NCBI GenBank assembly: GCA_002104905.1 | Contig: MCFE01000051.1 | Span: 124,001 to 188,000, forward strand | DNA from: Basidiobolus meristosporus CBS 931.73 | Taxonomy: Eukaryota; Basidiobolomycota; Basidiobolomycetes; Basidiobolales; Basidiobolaceae | Reading direction: 5' to 3' | Length of the DNA: 64,000 bases | Part shown: positions 20,291-32,655 of the stretch, in pieces | How the letters are laid out: each line of letters starts with the position of its first letter | How positions within the stretch are numbered: position 1 is the stretch's first letter | Notes under the pieces: model-generated | Seen by the model: the letters and a program-made list of their open reading frames with translations, nothing else | Told to the model about the DNA's origin: nothing | The model's database searches: none | Translations under genes and position numbers: made by a program

Positions 20291-23200
20291 CTACTTCGTT
20301 TTGAAATAAAAGTCCGGATTCCCCCAGTAACAGGTAATCGTGTTCTCATTGATGGTATTTGGATCGGAGGATTCAAACACCCTAGGCTTCGAGAACAGGG
20401 TTACCTTCGGGGGCTGAATAATAGCCTTGCGCTGAATGGCGCCCCGTGAGAGTAACACCTGCAGGATGTCTTGTAGCTCACACCGGGACATCACCAAGGC
20501 AAATTTCCTATGGATGTTCGATTCGTACACGCCAGGCTTCTGGATGATATAGCCAAGTACCGCCTCCGAGCAGGCCCGTAGGACGGTCTCTACCGTGTTA
20601 CCGTTGATGTCGTACCACATCCGGGCTGGCGCATACCTATGAACTGTGATCCGGGAAAACGGGTCACGGACTCTAGGGGACCGCTCTAATGAAGAGAAAT
20701 CCAATTCTGGTGCAGGCGTTCCTGTAGATCGTATTGGGGTTTGGCTTCTGGAATAGGAGCAGACGGTTCGCTGTGCTGTGTCCACCATCCAGAAAGAGAG
20801 GAACTCTTGGGTGACATATCTAAATGTGTTGAATCCAACGCGCCCGATCAGAGGGGGTGAGGCCGATTCAAGTTTTCCGAGATATGCTTGAAGTATGGCA
20901 TCATCCATAACGATGTCCTCATTTTTGATGGCCTTTGCCAAAGACAGTAGTGTGATCCCAAGCTTCCCACTGGTCTTGATACAGTCGAACACACGCTGTA
21001 CGTTGAATCGGTCCTCGTCGACCTCATATTGGCTCTTAACTTCTTCGATAAGGAGATTCTCGTCTATATCCGATGAATCGTCTATGGAGGGAGTAATGAA
21101 GGAGGACTTGTACCTTTTGGGGGTTGGGCTGTCGATGCTGTGGGAATCCTCTAGTGGACGTTTTCTAGTCAGGTTGACTGTGCCCGGGATGGCTTTGATC
21201 GGGCTTGGTGTCTGCTCATCTATTTCGGCGATCCTTTCGACAATGGGAGTAATGCACACGGAGAAATCCAGTCTTCGATGGTCGATTTTCCGACTCTTAT
21301 GATTGGGGACAATTTGCGCCTCATTCACCGACTCTGGATATACCGGTGAAAGGGTGATTTTGGAGTTAGACAGCAGGTTCAGCAAACAGGCCATCGTTCC
21401 ACTGTTGGCCAAAGGAGAGAATACCAGGGGACCTTTGATATGGTGATGGAAAGCTGTGGCTTGAGGAAGCATTCTCTCCGGGAAAGTTCCAGTCAAGACG
21501 GAGAGGAACTTGTCTGACACATGAAATCCGCGTCCGGGGATTCGTCTATTGAACCCTCCCTTGACTTTCACAATAGTTCCCGCTTCTTTGGCATCTTCCA
21601 AGGCCTCAACAATCTGATTGTGGGGGAAGATGTTCAGTATGGAGAACGCGTGTGAGGAGTCGTACTGATCTTCAGGGGTCATTAGGATCATCTTCACCAA
21701 GGCCTTGATAAGTTCCCTTTGGATTTTGTTTTCATCGACGTCCTCGGACACCAAGTCCAGATTGTCGTGCAGTTTGGTGCGGAGAATAAATGGATGGGCG
21801 TACATGACTGTCATTTTACCACGGAGTGATACTGCAAATTCGACTTGATCTTCGAAGTAAACGTCTTCCCGGTGAGTGGAGGACACGTAGGATGGATCGA
21901 AGATCGACTCGAGAATGGCGGGATTTCTGGGTAGGGGATACGAAGGGATAGGGTCATGGGTCGGAAGATTGCGCAAAGCGCTCATAAAGTATTCTAGTTG
22001 CCCTTTCAAGTCGAAATCTATCATATCTACATCATCTTCGTCGACAAACGCCCCAGTCTTCAGGCCTTCATGATAAAGGGCCTCCCAGTGAATAACTAGC
22101 GAGTTGACCCTGTCCTGATTCCGAGTATTTCGGAGTAACACATTGATTCTGCGACGGCAGTTTTCACTTACACGCTCAGGAAAGACTTGGGTAATTGATG
22201 CCCAGAGAAACTTTGATCTTCGCGCACGGTATCTTAGGATGACGTACGCATGAAGCAGCATCTCATCTTCCTGGGGTGACCAGTACGAGCGGTATCTCCG
22301 CGAGATAGATTCGTACTGTGATTCGAATCTCTCCTCATCACCGATAACGGGCAGGTTCTCTTCATTCTCCATCAAACCTGGGTTGGTAATAGGCTCTTGT
22401 TGCTTCCGGAGTTTTTCGCGTTGAGACCTTCTTCCGATGGATGACTGTGACGATTCCCCAGGAGTGTTCTTTCCCCTTCTCCTGCTCTTGTTTGGAGGGG
22501 TACTGTCTGAACCAAAGGAGGCCGATGCGGCATTTTTCAAAAGCCTCTCTCGAATCGTATCCCTGCGCTTCTTTCGAAAAGCGGACTCCCCATCTGGCAT
22601 CTTTGAACTAGCGATCAGCCCTTCGTGGGTATGGTGCTTCCTCGTCGCCTCCAAGGCTGCAGATGCTTGCCTTTCACGTTTCTTCATCAGTTTGCGCTCA
22701 TGATCGTCCTGGATTCTTTTGAAGAAAAACTTCACTCGTTGGACATGCAAACTCAGCTTGGCAGCAATTTGGCGACATTTGACTTCATCTTCCAATGGAG
22801 TCAGTCCCTTCCGGCGATTAACATAAGACTCCAAGACAGATCTCTGATGGGTAGTAAACGGATATGACGATTGCCAGTTCCGAGGGTTTGTGATATGATA
22901 CAGTGGATCATTCTTGGCATCCCCATCTTCTGCTTTCTCCGCCTTACCCCGCTTGGGAGTTGATTTGGAGCCATCTTCGCCACTCTCATCCGCGCTGTCG
23001 CCGCTATTTCCGGCTTCATTGTCACTTCCGACGTTGGCTCTTTCAGCCACCTTCTGTAGTGCTACGTACTGTAGCTCGCTCCAGTATATAGTAACATCCT
23101 GTATGGTTTCCAACACATATTCACGAATGACGTTGCGATTGGCCCCCGGGAAAGAGTAGTCGAACATGCGGACGTGTAACGGCAGTTGATAAGCCGAGCT

Positions 23201-26200
23201 GACGATTTGAAAGGAGGTTTCAAACTCGCCGTCATTCATCTCATCCAGGCCTTCATAGATTACATTGCCCTGCTCGTCAAAGTCTCTAGCAACAGGTTTC
23301 AAAATCTCCAGAGCAACCAAAATATCCAACAGCTGCTTGAGTTGACGTCGATATTTGTAGTTCCCACCGAAGATTGCTGTCCGGATGGAGTGCGGCAGAT
23401 CGATCACTCGAGTCGACAGATCGTTGTTACCTTTGATGTAGTTTGTCAACTCGGTATTTTGCGTGGTGTGACCAATGATTTTCAAGTAAAGGTCCAGAGT
23501 TAGGTCGGTAAACAGCATCGACGTTTGGAAGACTCTTGCGGAATCATCGAGCGCATCCTGGTCCAATTGGCTGTTGATCTTGCTTATCAGGAACTGATGC
23601 AAGAGTTTTGCGCGGACCATTTTGGCATTTATCCAACCATAGTCTTGGGCCGTGGAGAGCCACCACATATCGCTAGAAGGATTGGATTTCGCGGGGGTCG
23701 TAGGGCTGGTGTCTAGACGTGACTGAGAGCTGGTTGGGGTTTGTACCGTGCTGCCTATTCTCTTCCTCATATCCTCCAACCTCTCCACTTCAATATTCTC
23801 CTCCTCGATTTTGGGGGGCTTGAATGTACTGCCAACCAGCATTATCCGATCCCGCATCAACGCAACATACTCTTTAACCTCCGGACTTTGCGGTGTTAGT
23901 GAAGGATGAAGAAACAGGATCTTTGTGTTGTAAGTCCCGTTGAGGAGAGGGAGCTTTACGGTATACTGTGTGAGTAGATTCTCTTCTTCCAAGGATGTAG
24001 CCGTACGAGCCAGTGTTCTTTTATCTATCGTATGAGGCAAATGGGCACCGGTTCCCAGCTGAGATGCCAGCAGATCCTGGTATGATTTGATGAGCAAGTA
24101 ACTCAGTTCGAGGATTTTCTTCTCCTCTAAAAGCTGGAGTAGGAGTTTTCGACGTCTAACCGCAGTGATAGATTTCAGATGGGAGGTACTACTTGCACTC
24201 GCCACAGGGACAATCTTTCGATCAGGTGTAACAGGAACCTTATCTACCGCGGTATCACCATTGGTCTTGACCGGCTCTTCGTTCTCGCTTTCTTCAACTG
24301 CCGGTCCTTTGCCCTTACACCCTTTGCTGCAGAACCAGTTCCCTTTGGGGATCGCTTTCAGCGGCGGGTTAGAGCAGTACGTATGCTGGCCCTCGTTACA
24401 GTGATCACAAAGGAGAATGTGGCTATCATCATCACCCTTGTGACAAACCTTACAGACAATCTCATCCACATCCATACGATCATCGTTGGGTGTTGGAGTG
24501 GACGTACGGGTGGACACAGCTGCGTGCTTCGAAGAGTCGCGACGGCTGCGTGAGGGTGTGTTCCCATTCAACACCTTTCTCATTTCGGAAGTGATACCAT
24601 CCTCTTCTTCCAGCCGCTTAAATGCTTCAGTAGAATAGTAACGATACCGCCTCTCCCGTCCAACAAATTCAGCTACACGGCAAATCCCGACTTGGCCAGC
24701 ATCCGCCGGTGGTTTAAGCAGTCTGGTCAGGATCTTCTGCAATAGGCGGTTGTTGATATTACTAAGAGATTCTTGTATTGCCTGGGAGAGTGGGAAAGGG
24801 TATTAGTAAGTTGACTCGGCTCCTCTTGTAAGATGTCTGCACTTCCATTACCCCAGCTGTTATTCCATCATCACCAGATAGTTGGATCAACCGATACACT
24901 TGATACTCGAACGGTAAATCCGCAAGAACACCTTTCTGAATTATCGGTGCCGCTTGGTCTCGCGCTGGCGATGGCTCTGATACAAAGTCTTCACTAATAT
25001 CCACCAGTCGTTCGCGGATTCTAAGTGCTATGGTTGCCCATGGTTAAGATTGCCTCTGTTTTTGCACCCGGATGATCATCGGCAGCTTACCTTGTGGTTT
25101 GGACGGGATCAGGGGACTTGTATTATTTTGCGAATTCGGTACATAAGGCCTCAGCAATCTAAAACACCTGTCGTAGCCCTTGTCCTTTCTTGGTACGTTT
25201 ATCCTTTCGATGTATTTCTGCTTTACCAGGATATCAATGGTGCGGTTGAACCACTTCCGCTGTTGTTTGACTGTAGCCGTGTCTAAACCCTAACGTTGAG
25301 ACTCGATCAATCGGGATTCTGAACACACCTGGACATGAATATACTTACTAATGCATCCATCAGGTCTTGAGCCACCATCACTTTGTTTAGCGCCTGGCCC
25401 AATATTTCCGTTAATTTTTGCCTTACGAGGTCGCTGTGAAATGAGACCCCCGTATCCGGCGAAGACGGGTTGTTTTCGGAGTTTTCATAGTGAAAACGTA
25501 TGGAATCTTTCTCTGATTCGAGGGTAGAAACAGGATCCCCTCGTTCGCAGCTAGATGGCATCGTGGCTAGGTAGGCGGGGTTCAAATGGGCATAGCGAAT
25601 GTGAAGGCACAAGTTAGTGTAAGTGCCTCGCGTTACCACCGGACACTTGACTCTAGATGCACGTCAAAAGGATTAGCCCGCGTCCAATGAGAAACATGGT
25701 GAGACTAAGCGTACACAAGCTTCATTTCGCATAGCACTTTAATAAAATGGAACACAGATCTTGGATCCATCGACAAATCCTTGGCTATATCGGCTTGGGT
25801 TGCGCCCAATGTTCGGCCGCGTGCGATACGGCGTAATACCGAGGATATCATGGAGGAGAACTCTTTACTGGGCTATTCGATCCGAATCAAGCGATTGAGG
25901 GTCAGTAAGATCGTATCATAATGCTTCCTTCGGGAATATGAGAAAATACCCACACCTTGGTGGCCATAGAGGGCTTTTCGTTGCAAATCTGCGCTGGCAA
26001 CTACCTTCAGCTTACTACCGTAATATTGCTCCACCTCGTCCAGACTCATACTTTTGATCTCGGTTTTAAAGGCGGCCGTTTTCGTGGAGGGTTTTTCGGG
26101 GGATTTCTAAGAAACAACAGTCAAATTAGCGTTGAGCCTCCGAACCCATCGTATGTGAGCAGCTTGTAGACGTACTGTATTCTTCGGCTTCCTTCCCCGT

Positions 26201-26534
26201 GTTTTCCCCTTATTGGAAGCCTCCTCTTCGACAAGATTGATAAACGTCACTTCGTCCATTCTTCGTAAAATCTGCCATATATAAGATTTCATGGAAATGT
26301 CAAACACTTGAGGGCCCTCAGGATCTGGACCGGATTTCTTTCGACGTGAATTGGCGCACGCCGTGCTATAATATTCCTCAAAGAATTTCCATATGCTCGG
26401 TAAGGGGCAACCTGAAGTCAAAAAGAACCTTCGGTTGGTACGGTGGCAGACTGTCATCTGGTGGTGTAATCCAACTTACCACTGTCACCTTCTACGCCGA
26501 TTTCTTCCAACACGTATAGCAATAGATCATCCAT
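20291..26534 (-). CDS. TFIIIC largest subunit (B-block binding, tau138/Tfc3/Sfc3-like) with internal PHD finger
   Basis: RNA polymerase III factor that binds the B box of tRNA genes. About eight exons with in-phase junctions give roughly 1,900 residues, starting MDDLLLYVLEEIG at 26534. Early exons hold the B-block winged helix (SSVLRRIARGRTLGATQADI, then FHFIKVLCEMKLV) and a second winged helix (QQRKWFNRTIDILVKQKYIE). The last exon (about 24780 to 20291) has ERRYRYYSTEAFKRL and the Tfc3-type stretch GWINAKMVRAKLLHQFLIS. It also has a homeodomain-like FTTHQRSVLESYV segment, YWSPQEDEMLLHAYVILRYR and C-terminal winged helices (VLGYIIQKPGVYESNI). A complete C4HC3 PHD finger (CKVCHKGDDDSHILLCDHC to CSKGCKG, about 24305-24455) sits inside this exon. 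PHD fingers read histone tails; I do not know one in yeast Tfc3. It is in frame and uninterrupted, so not an annotation join. Confidence 0.88.
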
Positions 26535-27019
26535 TGTCTAATCTGTGTTGAAGCTGCAGCAAATCCAAACAGAAAAACGGAGGGTAAAAATTCCGAGTTA
26601 AAACACGAGATTCATGATGAATCAAACAAAAAATATCATTTCTGATATATGGCTCAACGCATACAATCATCCCTGGATCGAAAAATTTAGCAGTCCACCC
26701 AGATTTGGCCAATGCGATTGAGGGATCCGCATGCCATATGCGACAGCTTGGAGTCCATCAACCCATCTTGGATTTGGGTCCAAGAGAAAGGTGGGTTGGG
26801 GATTGAAGCTTGATCTATGCAGATGGATGGTGGTAACAATGTCTAGTTAGCTCAGAAGCTCTTTATTTTACTGCTTTCCGATCTAGACGAATCAACCGTA
26901 GTGAGTAAATACGTGAAAAGGTGAACCAAAGATTATTAATATACATGATGAAGGGATCATATTCAAATGAAACGGTAGTGTATTGGAGGTGTTCCAGCGA
27001 ATATATAGGATTCTTAGGA
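26535..27019. other. Intergenic, TFIIIC promoter / MSH6 3' end
   Basis: 485 bp, AT-rich. No supported gene or repeat. Confidence 0.5.
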
Positions 27020-30000
27020 TCACTTGGACCATTGCTTAGCAATGGACTGGAGGGCGTTCTGTGTTCTAGGGTTATCAACCGATCCCAACTTCCACAGAAA
27101 TGCGAAATCGCTCTGGGCAGCCAAGGCAGTTTCGTTTTGAATGCTGGTGATGGCTTGTTTCATGTGTTGATTTGCCTCGAATTTCTTGGCGGCCTCCTCG
27201 GCTTTATCTACAATGGCTCTAGGCACTCCAGCCATGTTGGCCACATTCATACCATAACTCTTGGGGCACGAGCCCTCGGTAAGTTTGTAAAGAAAGGTGA
27301 CTTCCTTACGTTCTTCATCCACTTGACAGCTCATATGCATTAAAGCGATATTCTTGGTTTTTTCCATCTCGGTTGTCAGCATGCCGTAGTGTGTGGAGAA
27401 GAGACCGAGACAGCCAACATACGTTGACAGATAGTGAAGAACAGAGTAGGCGATGGCGTACCCATCAAACGTACTGGTACCACGACCGAGCTCATCGAGG
27501 ATTACCATGGATCTGGGTGTCGCCTCACGCAGGATCTTGGAGGTTTCGCTGAGCTCCACCATAAATGTCGATTGTCCGGCGAGGATGTTGTCATTGGCAC
27601 CGATACGAGTGAAGATTCGATCGAACGTGGTCATACGGCAGCGGCGTGCAGGGACGTAGCATCCCAGCTGGGCCATGATGATTGCAACGCATGTTTGTCG
27701 TAGGAGTGTGGACTTACCACCCATATTGGGACCCGTCAGCAGAATGATGTTGGGCTTCTGGCCCCCGAGATAGGTGTCATTGGGAATGAAGTCAGTGGCA
27801 ACACCCGGAACGACACATGGGTGTCGTAGCTCTTCAAACTCCAAGACGCTCTCGGGGCCTTCGACGAACTCCGGTCGTGTGTATGGTTCGCCCAAGGATA
27901 TTGAGCTCTTGGCCAGGCTGAACAAGCAATCGAGCTCCGATATCACACTGACAGCCTTGCTCCATTGAGGGTAATTGGCGTCGAATTTCTGATACATCCT
28001 GCTCTGGATGTTGCTTAGGATGTTGCTGCGGGTCTCCTGCGCCTCATTCAAAGATTGGACCAACGATTTGGTGGTCATGTTCCAGTAGCGGTTGACGGCT
28101 TTGGTCTGGGAGAGTTTGATCCAGTTGTCGGGGACCTTGATATTCTTTGGCACTTCAATCTGGTAGATCTCCTTCCCAAGGTCCTTGTACTCGATTTTAG
28201 AGGAGTTGAGCTTCTTGCGGCAATCCTTGAGGTGGAAGGCAAACTGGTCCTCGATATCCTGAAGTTGTTTCACGACCGCATCGTAATCATCCTCTACGCC
28301 AAGGTGTGGCACCACGGTACCTTCCTTCTCAGCCTTCTCATGGTCGAATGCCTCGTTGAAGTATTTGATTGTGTCGGTGAGATCCGGGTAGCTGTTCAAC
28401 AGAAACACCAATCTTTTGGAGGTGAAGGTGGATGATTTCTTCTTCATCTTGTTCATGACCTCTCCGATCGCCTCAAAGGAGCGGAGAACGTTCAACAACT
28501 CCTTCAATTTACAGGTGCCGGCATGGATACGACTGATAATACGCTCGAGATCCGGAAGCGAGGTGAAGATAACCGAGAGCTCATCCTGCAGCTCAAAGTC
28601 AGCGTTGATGTTTTCGATAGCATCCAACCGTTCGTTGATCTGTTCAGCGGAGCGGAGTGGGTGACAGAGCCACTTCTTGAATAGTCTCTTTCCGAACGGA
28701 GTGGAGCATCGGTTCAAGAGTTTGAACACCGTTCCTTCTTCGCCGCCGTCAAAACTATTCTCGAAAATCTCCAAATTGACCAAGGTTTGCCCGTCCAGAA
28801 TCAATGATGTCATTTGGTGAATGGGGTCATAGGCGTGAATATTCTTGAGTGACAACAACTCCTTATCCAACTTCAAAGAACGAAGATACCACGTCAACCC
28901 ACCAAGCGCCGACAGCGCCAGATGCTTGTCCTGGAACGCCACGAGAGCAGCAGGCCATTTGCCGCCATCGGGGCCTGTTGACTGCTCATTACCCTCGCCA
29001 GCCTGGTCAAAGTAACCGCCGCGACGTAAGGCATCCAAGGTGGTGACACTATCCCAGAACTCGGTCTCCGGTGTAAGATAGTTCCATACTGGGGCGTTTA
29101 CCGAGTTTTTGAGGACCTTCAGGGTGCGTTGACTGATCCCATTCTTCTCCAGGATTACCTCCTTGGGTTTGATCTGAAGAATCAGCGTCTCGAAGCGGGT
29201 CCTCTCCAGGTCATCTTCGAAACAGCATATATAAAACGCTGCGGTAGCCGTGTCCACGAAGCAAATCCCCAACGAAGGCAATGCATTGTCACCGGCGCAC
29301 TCCTCCTTGATAGCCATACAATAAGTGGACATCTCGTTGTGTAACAGACCGGAATCGACCAATGTGCCCACGGTCAAGATACTGGTGAGCTCACGTCGAA
29401 TGATCTTCTCCTCTTTCTTTTGGCTGGAACGCTCGCGCATACTCTTCCCGATAGCCGTCTCCATTTGTTCGACCTTGGCTACTTTGTAGCCTTTGGCGAT
29501 AAACTGGGAGGCCCAGTGATCAAAGGACGACTCAGGGACCCCAACCATGCGCATGTTCACTCTGTCGGTCATCTTGAGGTCAAACTCTTGGTGACCGATA
29601 TCGGCGTCTTTTTCGTAGAGTTCGTAAAACTTGCCTTTCTTGAAGAAAACGACCGTGTCGAAATGGCTCGCCTTGATCTCCCAGAACTGCTTCTCGAACG
29701 GGGTGAATAGGTTCCATGCGGAGGACGGGATTTTCAAGGTTCTAGGGTCGTAGTCAGGGTCGCCCACGGATTTCCCGTTGGCATCCCGAACGTCCACCAG
29801 CCAACTGTATCTAGTCTCGTTCTTTTCCTTTTTCTTGTCGTTCCGCATGGGGCTAGCCTTGGATGGGGAGTCGAGAAAGCTAGCCGAACGGCGTGAGGTA
29901 GGGGACATAAACTGTTGGAATTTTGCTTTGGTGGTCCTCGGCGTGGTGGGCGTACGAGGGGCTATTGTGATGACTTTATTGGAGGTTTCTGGCTCTGGGC

Positions 30001-30469
30001 TAGCATCCTCGTCGTAAGGTAAATCCGGTTCAGGTTCAGAGTCTTGTTCCGCCGGTTTGAACTCCTCCTCGTCGTCAGAATTGGCGATCCTTCGAAGTTT
30101 GCGAGACGGGCCCTTTGGCGTGGAAACCTTGACAGGCACCACCTCTTTATCCTCTTCATCGGATTCGAAGTAAGTGACTCTTTTCTTGGCCCGTGAGGAA
30201 GCAAGTGGTGCGATTTCGTCAATCTCCATACGTTCAGGCGATTCGCTTGGGACCTTCCCGACCGGGCTTGATTCCTGAGTGCTGGAAGAAGAGTTGTTGC
30301 TACTCTTAGAACGTGGCACAGCCCTGTCTTGGGTGGAATCTTGGATTCCGGCTGAGCGCTCTACATTCTCCTTCGTAGGTTTGGTGTTGGCAGCGGATTT
30401 TGTCTCGGGAGCAGGAGACTTGAAAAACGAAAAGAGCGTCCTTTGGGTTTTTGGCGTGGAATTACTCAT
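27020..30469 (-). CDS. MSH6: DNA mismatch repair ATPase MSH6
   Basis: Intronless gene, 1,149 residues from the ATG at 30469 (the eight codons before it start with TTG). Partner of MSH2 in MutS-alpha, which recognises base mismatches. The N terminus has a PCNA-interacting box (QRTLFSFFK) and a long disordered acidic and basic linker. The mismatch-binding domain carries KGKFYELYEKD, where the Phe-x-Glu pair at about residues 281-283 contacts the mismatch; this motif separates MSH6 from MSH2. Further on: MVGVPESSFDHWASQFI, GKRLFKKWLCHPL, Walker A TGPNMGGKST near residue 912, Walker B ILDELGRGTSTFDG, and STHYGMLT. Every hallmark is intact. No PWWP domain, as expected for fungi. Confidence 0.98.
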   Translation of the reverse strand: MSNSTPKTQRTLFSFFKSPAPETKSAANTKPTKENVERSAGIQDSTQDRAVPRSKSSNNSSSSTQESSPVGKVPSESPERMEIDEIAPLASSRAKKRVTYFESDEEDKEVVPVKVSTPKGPSRKLRRIANSDDEEEFKPAEQDSEPEPDLPYDEDASPEPETSNKVITIAPRTPTTPRTTKAKFQQFMSPTSRRSASFLDSPSKASPMRNDKKKEKNETRYSWLVDVRDANGKSVGDPDYDPRTLKIPSSAWNLFTPFEKQFWEIKASHFDTVVFFKKGKFYELYEKDADIGHQEFDLKMTDRVNMRMVGVPESSFDHWASQFIAKGYKVAKVEQMETAIGKSMRERSSQKKEEKIIRRELTSILTVGTLVDSGLLHNEMSTYCMAIKEECAGDNALPSLGICFVDTATAAFYICCFEDDLERTRFETLILQIKPKEVILEKNGISQRTLKVLKNSVNAPVWNYLTPETEFWDSVTTLDALRRGGYFDQAGEGNEQSTGPDGGKWPAALVAFQDKHLALSALGGLTWYLRSLKLDKELLSLKNIHAYDPIHQMTSLILDGQTLVNLEIFENSFDGGEEGTVFKLLNRCSTPFGKRLFKKWLCHPLRSAEQINERLDAIENINADFELQDELSVIFTSLPDLERIISRIHAGTCKLKELLNVLRSFEAIGEVMNKMKKKSSTFTSKRLVFLLNSYPDLTDTIKYFNEAFDHEKAEKEGTVVPHLGVEDDYDAVVKQLQDIEDQFAFHLKDCRKKLNSSKIEYKDLGKEIYQIEVPKNIKVPDNWIKLSQTKAVNRYWNMTTKSLVQSLNEAQETRSNILSNIQSRMYQKFDANYPQWSKAVSVISELDCLFSLAKSSISLGEPYTRPEFVEGPESVLEFEELRHPCVVPGVATDFIPNDTYLGGQKPNIILLTGPNMGGKSTLLRQTCVAIIMAQLGCYVPARRCRMTTFDRIFTRIGANDNILAGQSTFMVELSETSKILREATPRSMVILDELGRGTSTFDGYAIAYSVLHYLSTYVGCLGLFSTHYGMLTTEMEKTKNIALMHMSCQVDEERKEVTFLYKLTEGSCPKSYGMNVANMAGVPRAIVDKAEEAAKKFEANQHMKQAITSIQNETALAAQSDFAFLWKLGSVDNPRTQNALQSIAKQWSK

Positions 30470-30957
30470 TGGGTCAAGCAATATACCAAGCAAAAGAAGT
30501 GGTTGATATCTTTGATTTGTGGTAAGTAGTATTCAGAAATGCGGGATCTATTTTTTGTTTTGATAATGCCATCCCTCTCACAAGCAAACACGGTCATGTT
30601 TATTTAGAGGAGCCATCAGTGATTGGCTGGGGCCTTGATGAACTGCGGCGCCCATACTACCTACCATCAGATTACCAGCAATGTATGCGATCTATGTGTG
30701 GAATATGAAGCTGAACTCGCGTCCACCATTGCCTGGACCATAGGAAATCATACGAATCTAGTTTATTAGGATGGTATGTGTTGAGGGATAAATGCCTTCC
30801 AACTGGCTGAGCACTGATCATCAGGTAGCCCAACCAAATGTATCTATAGAGAAAGTAAGACAGCAAGGCCAACACGTTAAGGCTAAAATACAACATTGCG
30901 AGGATATCAGATGTATTCCACGCTTACTAGAGACGTTAGGCCAGCTCATGCCAGGAT
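30470..30957. other. Intergenic, MSH6 promoter / DnaJ 3' end
   Basis: 488 bp with no supported gene. Confidence 0.5.
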
Positions 30958-32655
30958 TTACTGCAACAGCTCCTTAATTTCTACAAAAACCTCGGGGTTA
31001 GTCAACCTTTCATGGCAGGGTTCTATTTTCTGGTGGGCTTACTCTGCTTAGTTTCTTCAGTCAAAGAGGTGGGGAACTGGACTGTGTACTCGACGAAAAG
31101 ATCCCCTTTCTCCTTGGAGTAGTTTGGATGAGGCATGCCTTGATCGGCAAGTGTCTGGACGAAACCTGAGGGAAGCCGTTTTAGCCAAGAACATGATCAA
31201 GGATGATTGAGGTGCAAAAACCAACCAGATGGGGTAACACCATCACGTCGTAGGATGATGGGGGTGCCATCCAAGTGCTCCATCGTCTTTTCAAAGCCTG
31301 TCAGAGCCTTTTTTCATTTGTGCATGTATGTTAGGAGAAGGCTTCGTCGCTTACCGACATCAAGAATGAAACTTACCTCGACAAGAGTGATATTCTCTCG
31401 GGCATACAAATTATGTCCTTGACGAGTGAATCTTTCGTGAGGGTTGGTACGAATAGTGAAGATGATATCTCCCGGGGTAATGTCTGGATGTTGGTCTCCT
31501 TCCTTCTCGTATACCTGGAAAAGCATCCCAACATGGCATTGTTAATCAAAATGTTCCCAGGTGGAAGTCAGATAGGTCACCTACAATCCTGTGGTTGTCG
31601 GCAGTTCCTTTCTGAACGATAACTGTGAGTTGTTCGTATCCACGCTCGACCTTGTTTCCGTGGCAATGAGGGCATTGAGTCTTGATGACCTTGCCCTTTC
31701 CTTGGCAGACATCGCACCTTGGAGCCGCACGCAACGGTTAGATTGTATTCGGTGAATCGCAGGAAAACTATGGTCTTACTCGGTTTGCATAATCTGGATT
31801 GCTGGGCCAAATTGTTGGCGGATCGTTCGGATACCACGGCCGTTACAGGTTGAACATACTTGGACATCAGAGGGGTCCTTGGCACCGGATCCATGGCAAT
31901 GATGGCATATCACTTGTTTGGCGATGTCAACCTACGGAAAGAAGTTAGAATTTGCAGTTGGCTACCGCTGAGAATGCAATAGGCTGGATACCTCAAGATC
32001 CACGCCAAGATACAGATCCTTTAGGTCAACCTCCAGATCCATGTTGATGGAAGGGCCTCTTCTCTCCGGAGTGTGGAAGAAATCTGGGGAGAAGAAGTTA
32101 GAGATCAGCCAAATGTGCAGGAGTTTAAAGACAAGTTGACTTTACCGCCGTTGTTACTACGAGAGCCTCCTCCACCAAAGAATCTAACGAAGAGTACTAT
32201 CAATGAAAGGCCCATACACATGTACAACATCACAAGAGCTTACTGTGAGAAGAAATCGAATGGATTATGTCCACCACCCTGTTGCTCCTGCTTCAAACCT
32301 TCCTCGCCATATCTATCATATATTCTTCTCTTTTCATCGTCACTAAGGGCTTCGTAGGCTACATGAAAAGCACCCGGTTAAGTAGCTAGACACAGACACA
32401 CGCCAGACAAATCAGCCTACCCTCGTTGAGTTCCATGAATTTTTTGGAGGCTTCCTTGTCCCCAGGATTCTTGTCAGGGTGATATTGCTTTGAAAGCTTA
32501 CGATAAGCCTTCTTTACTTGATGCAGAGTAGCATCCCGGGAAATGCCTAGCACCGCGTAATAGTCCGCACCAGCTTGAACCACCGCCAGCAGAACTGCTA
32601 CTGTGAACACGGAGAGGGCAATTAGCGTAGAACGAGAAATACTTTGGAACCGCAT
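30958..32655 (-). CDS. ER-lumenal DnaJ co-chaperone (Scj1 / ERdj3-like)
   Basis: Type I/II J-protein that feeds unfolded proteins to the ER Hsp70. A signal peptide ([20 protein letters not shown]) is directly followed by the J domain ([23 protein letters not shown] in [11 protein letters not shown]). A Gly-rich linker follows ([25 protein letters not shown]), then DMDLEVDL-type CTD-I with a four-repeat zinc domain: [37 protein letters not shown] contains [19 protein letters not shown] and [16 protein letters not shown]. At least seven exons, all joined with GT-AG and in phase. The last small exon reads KIKELLQ then stop at 30958. There is no HDEL/KDEL retention signal, so it may be kept in the ER by its clients or partners, as known for ERdj3. 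Confidence 0.93.

Noticed and set aside
20895-30506. Many 60-140-codon plus-strand frames opposite TFIIIC and MSH6
   Set aside because: They are shadows of long, domain-rich minus-strand genes and have no domains of their own.
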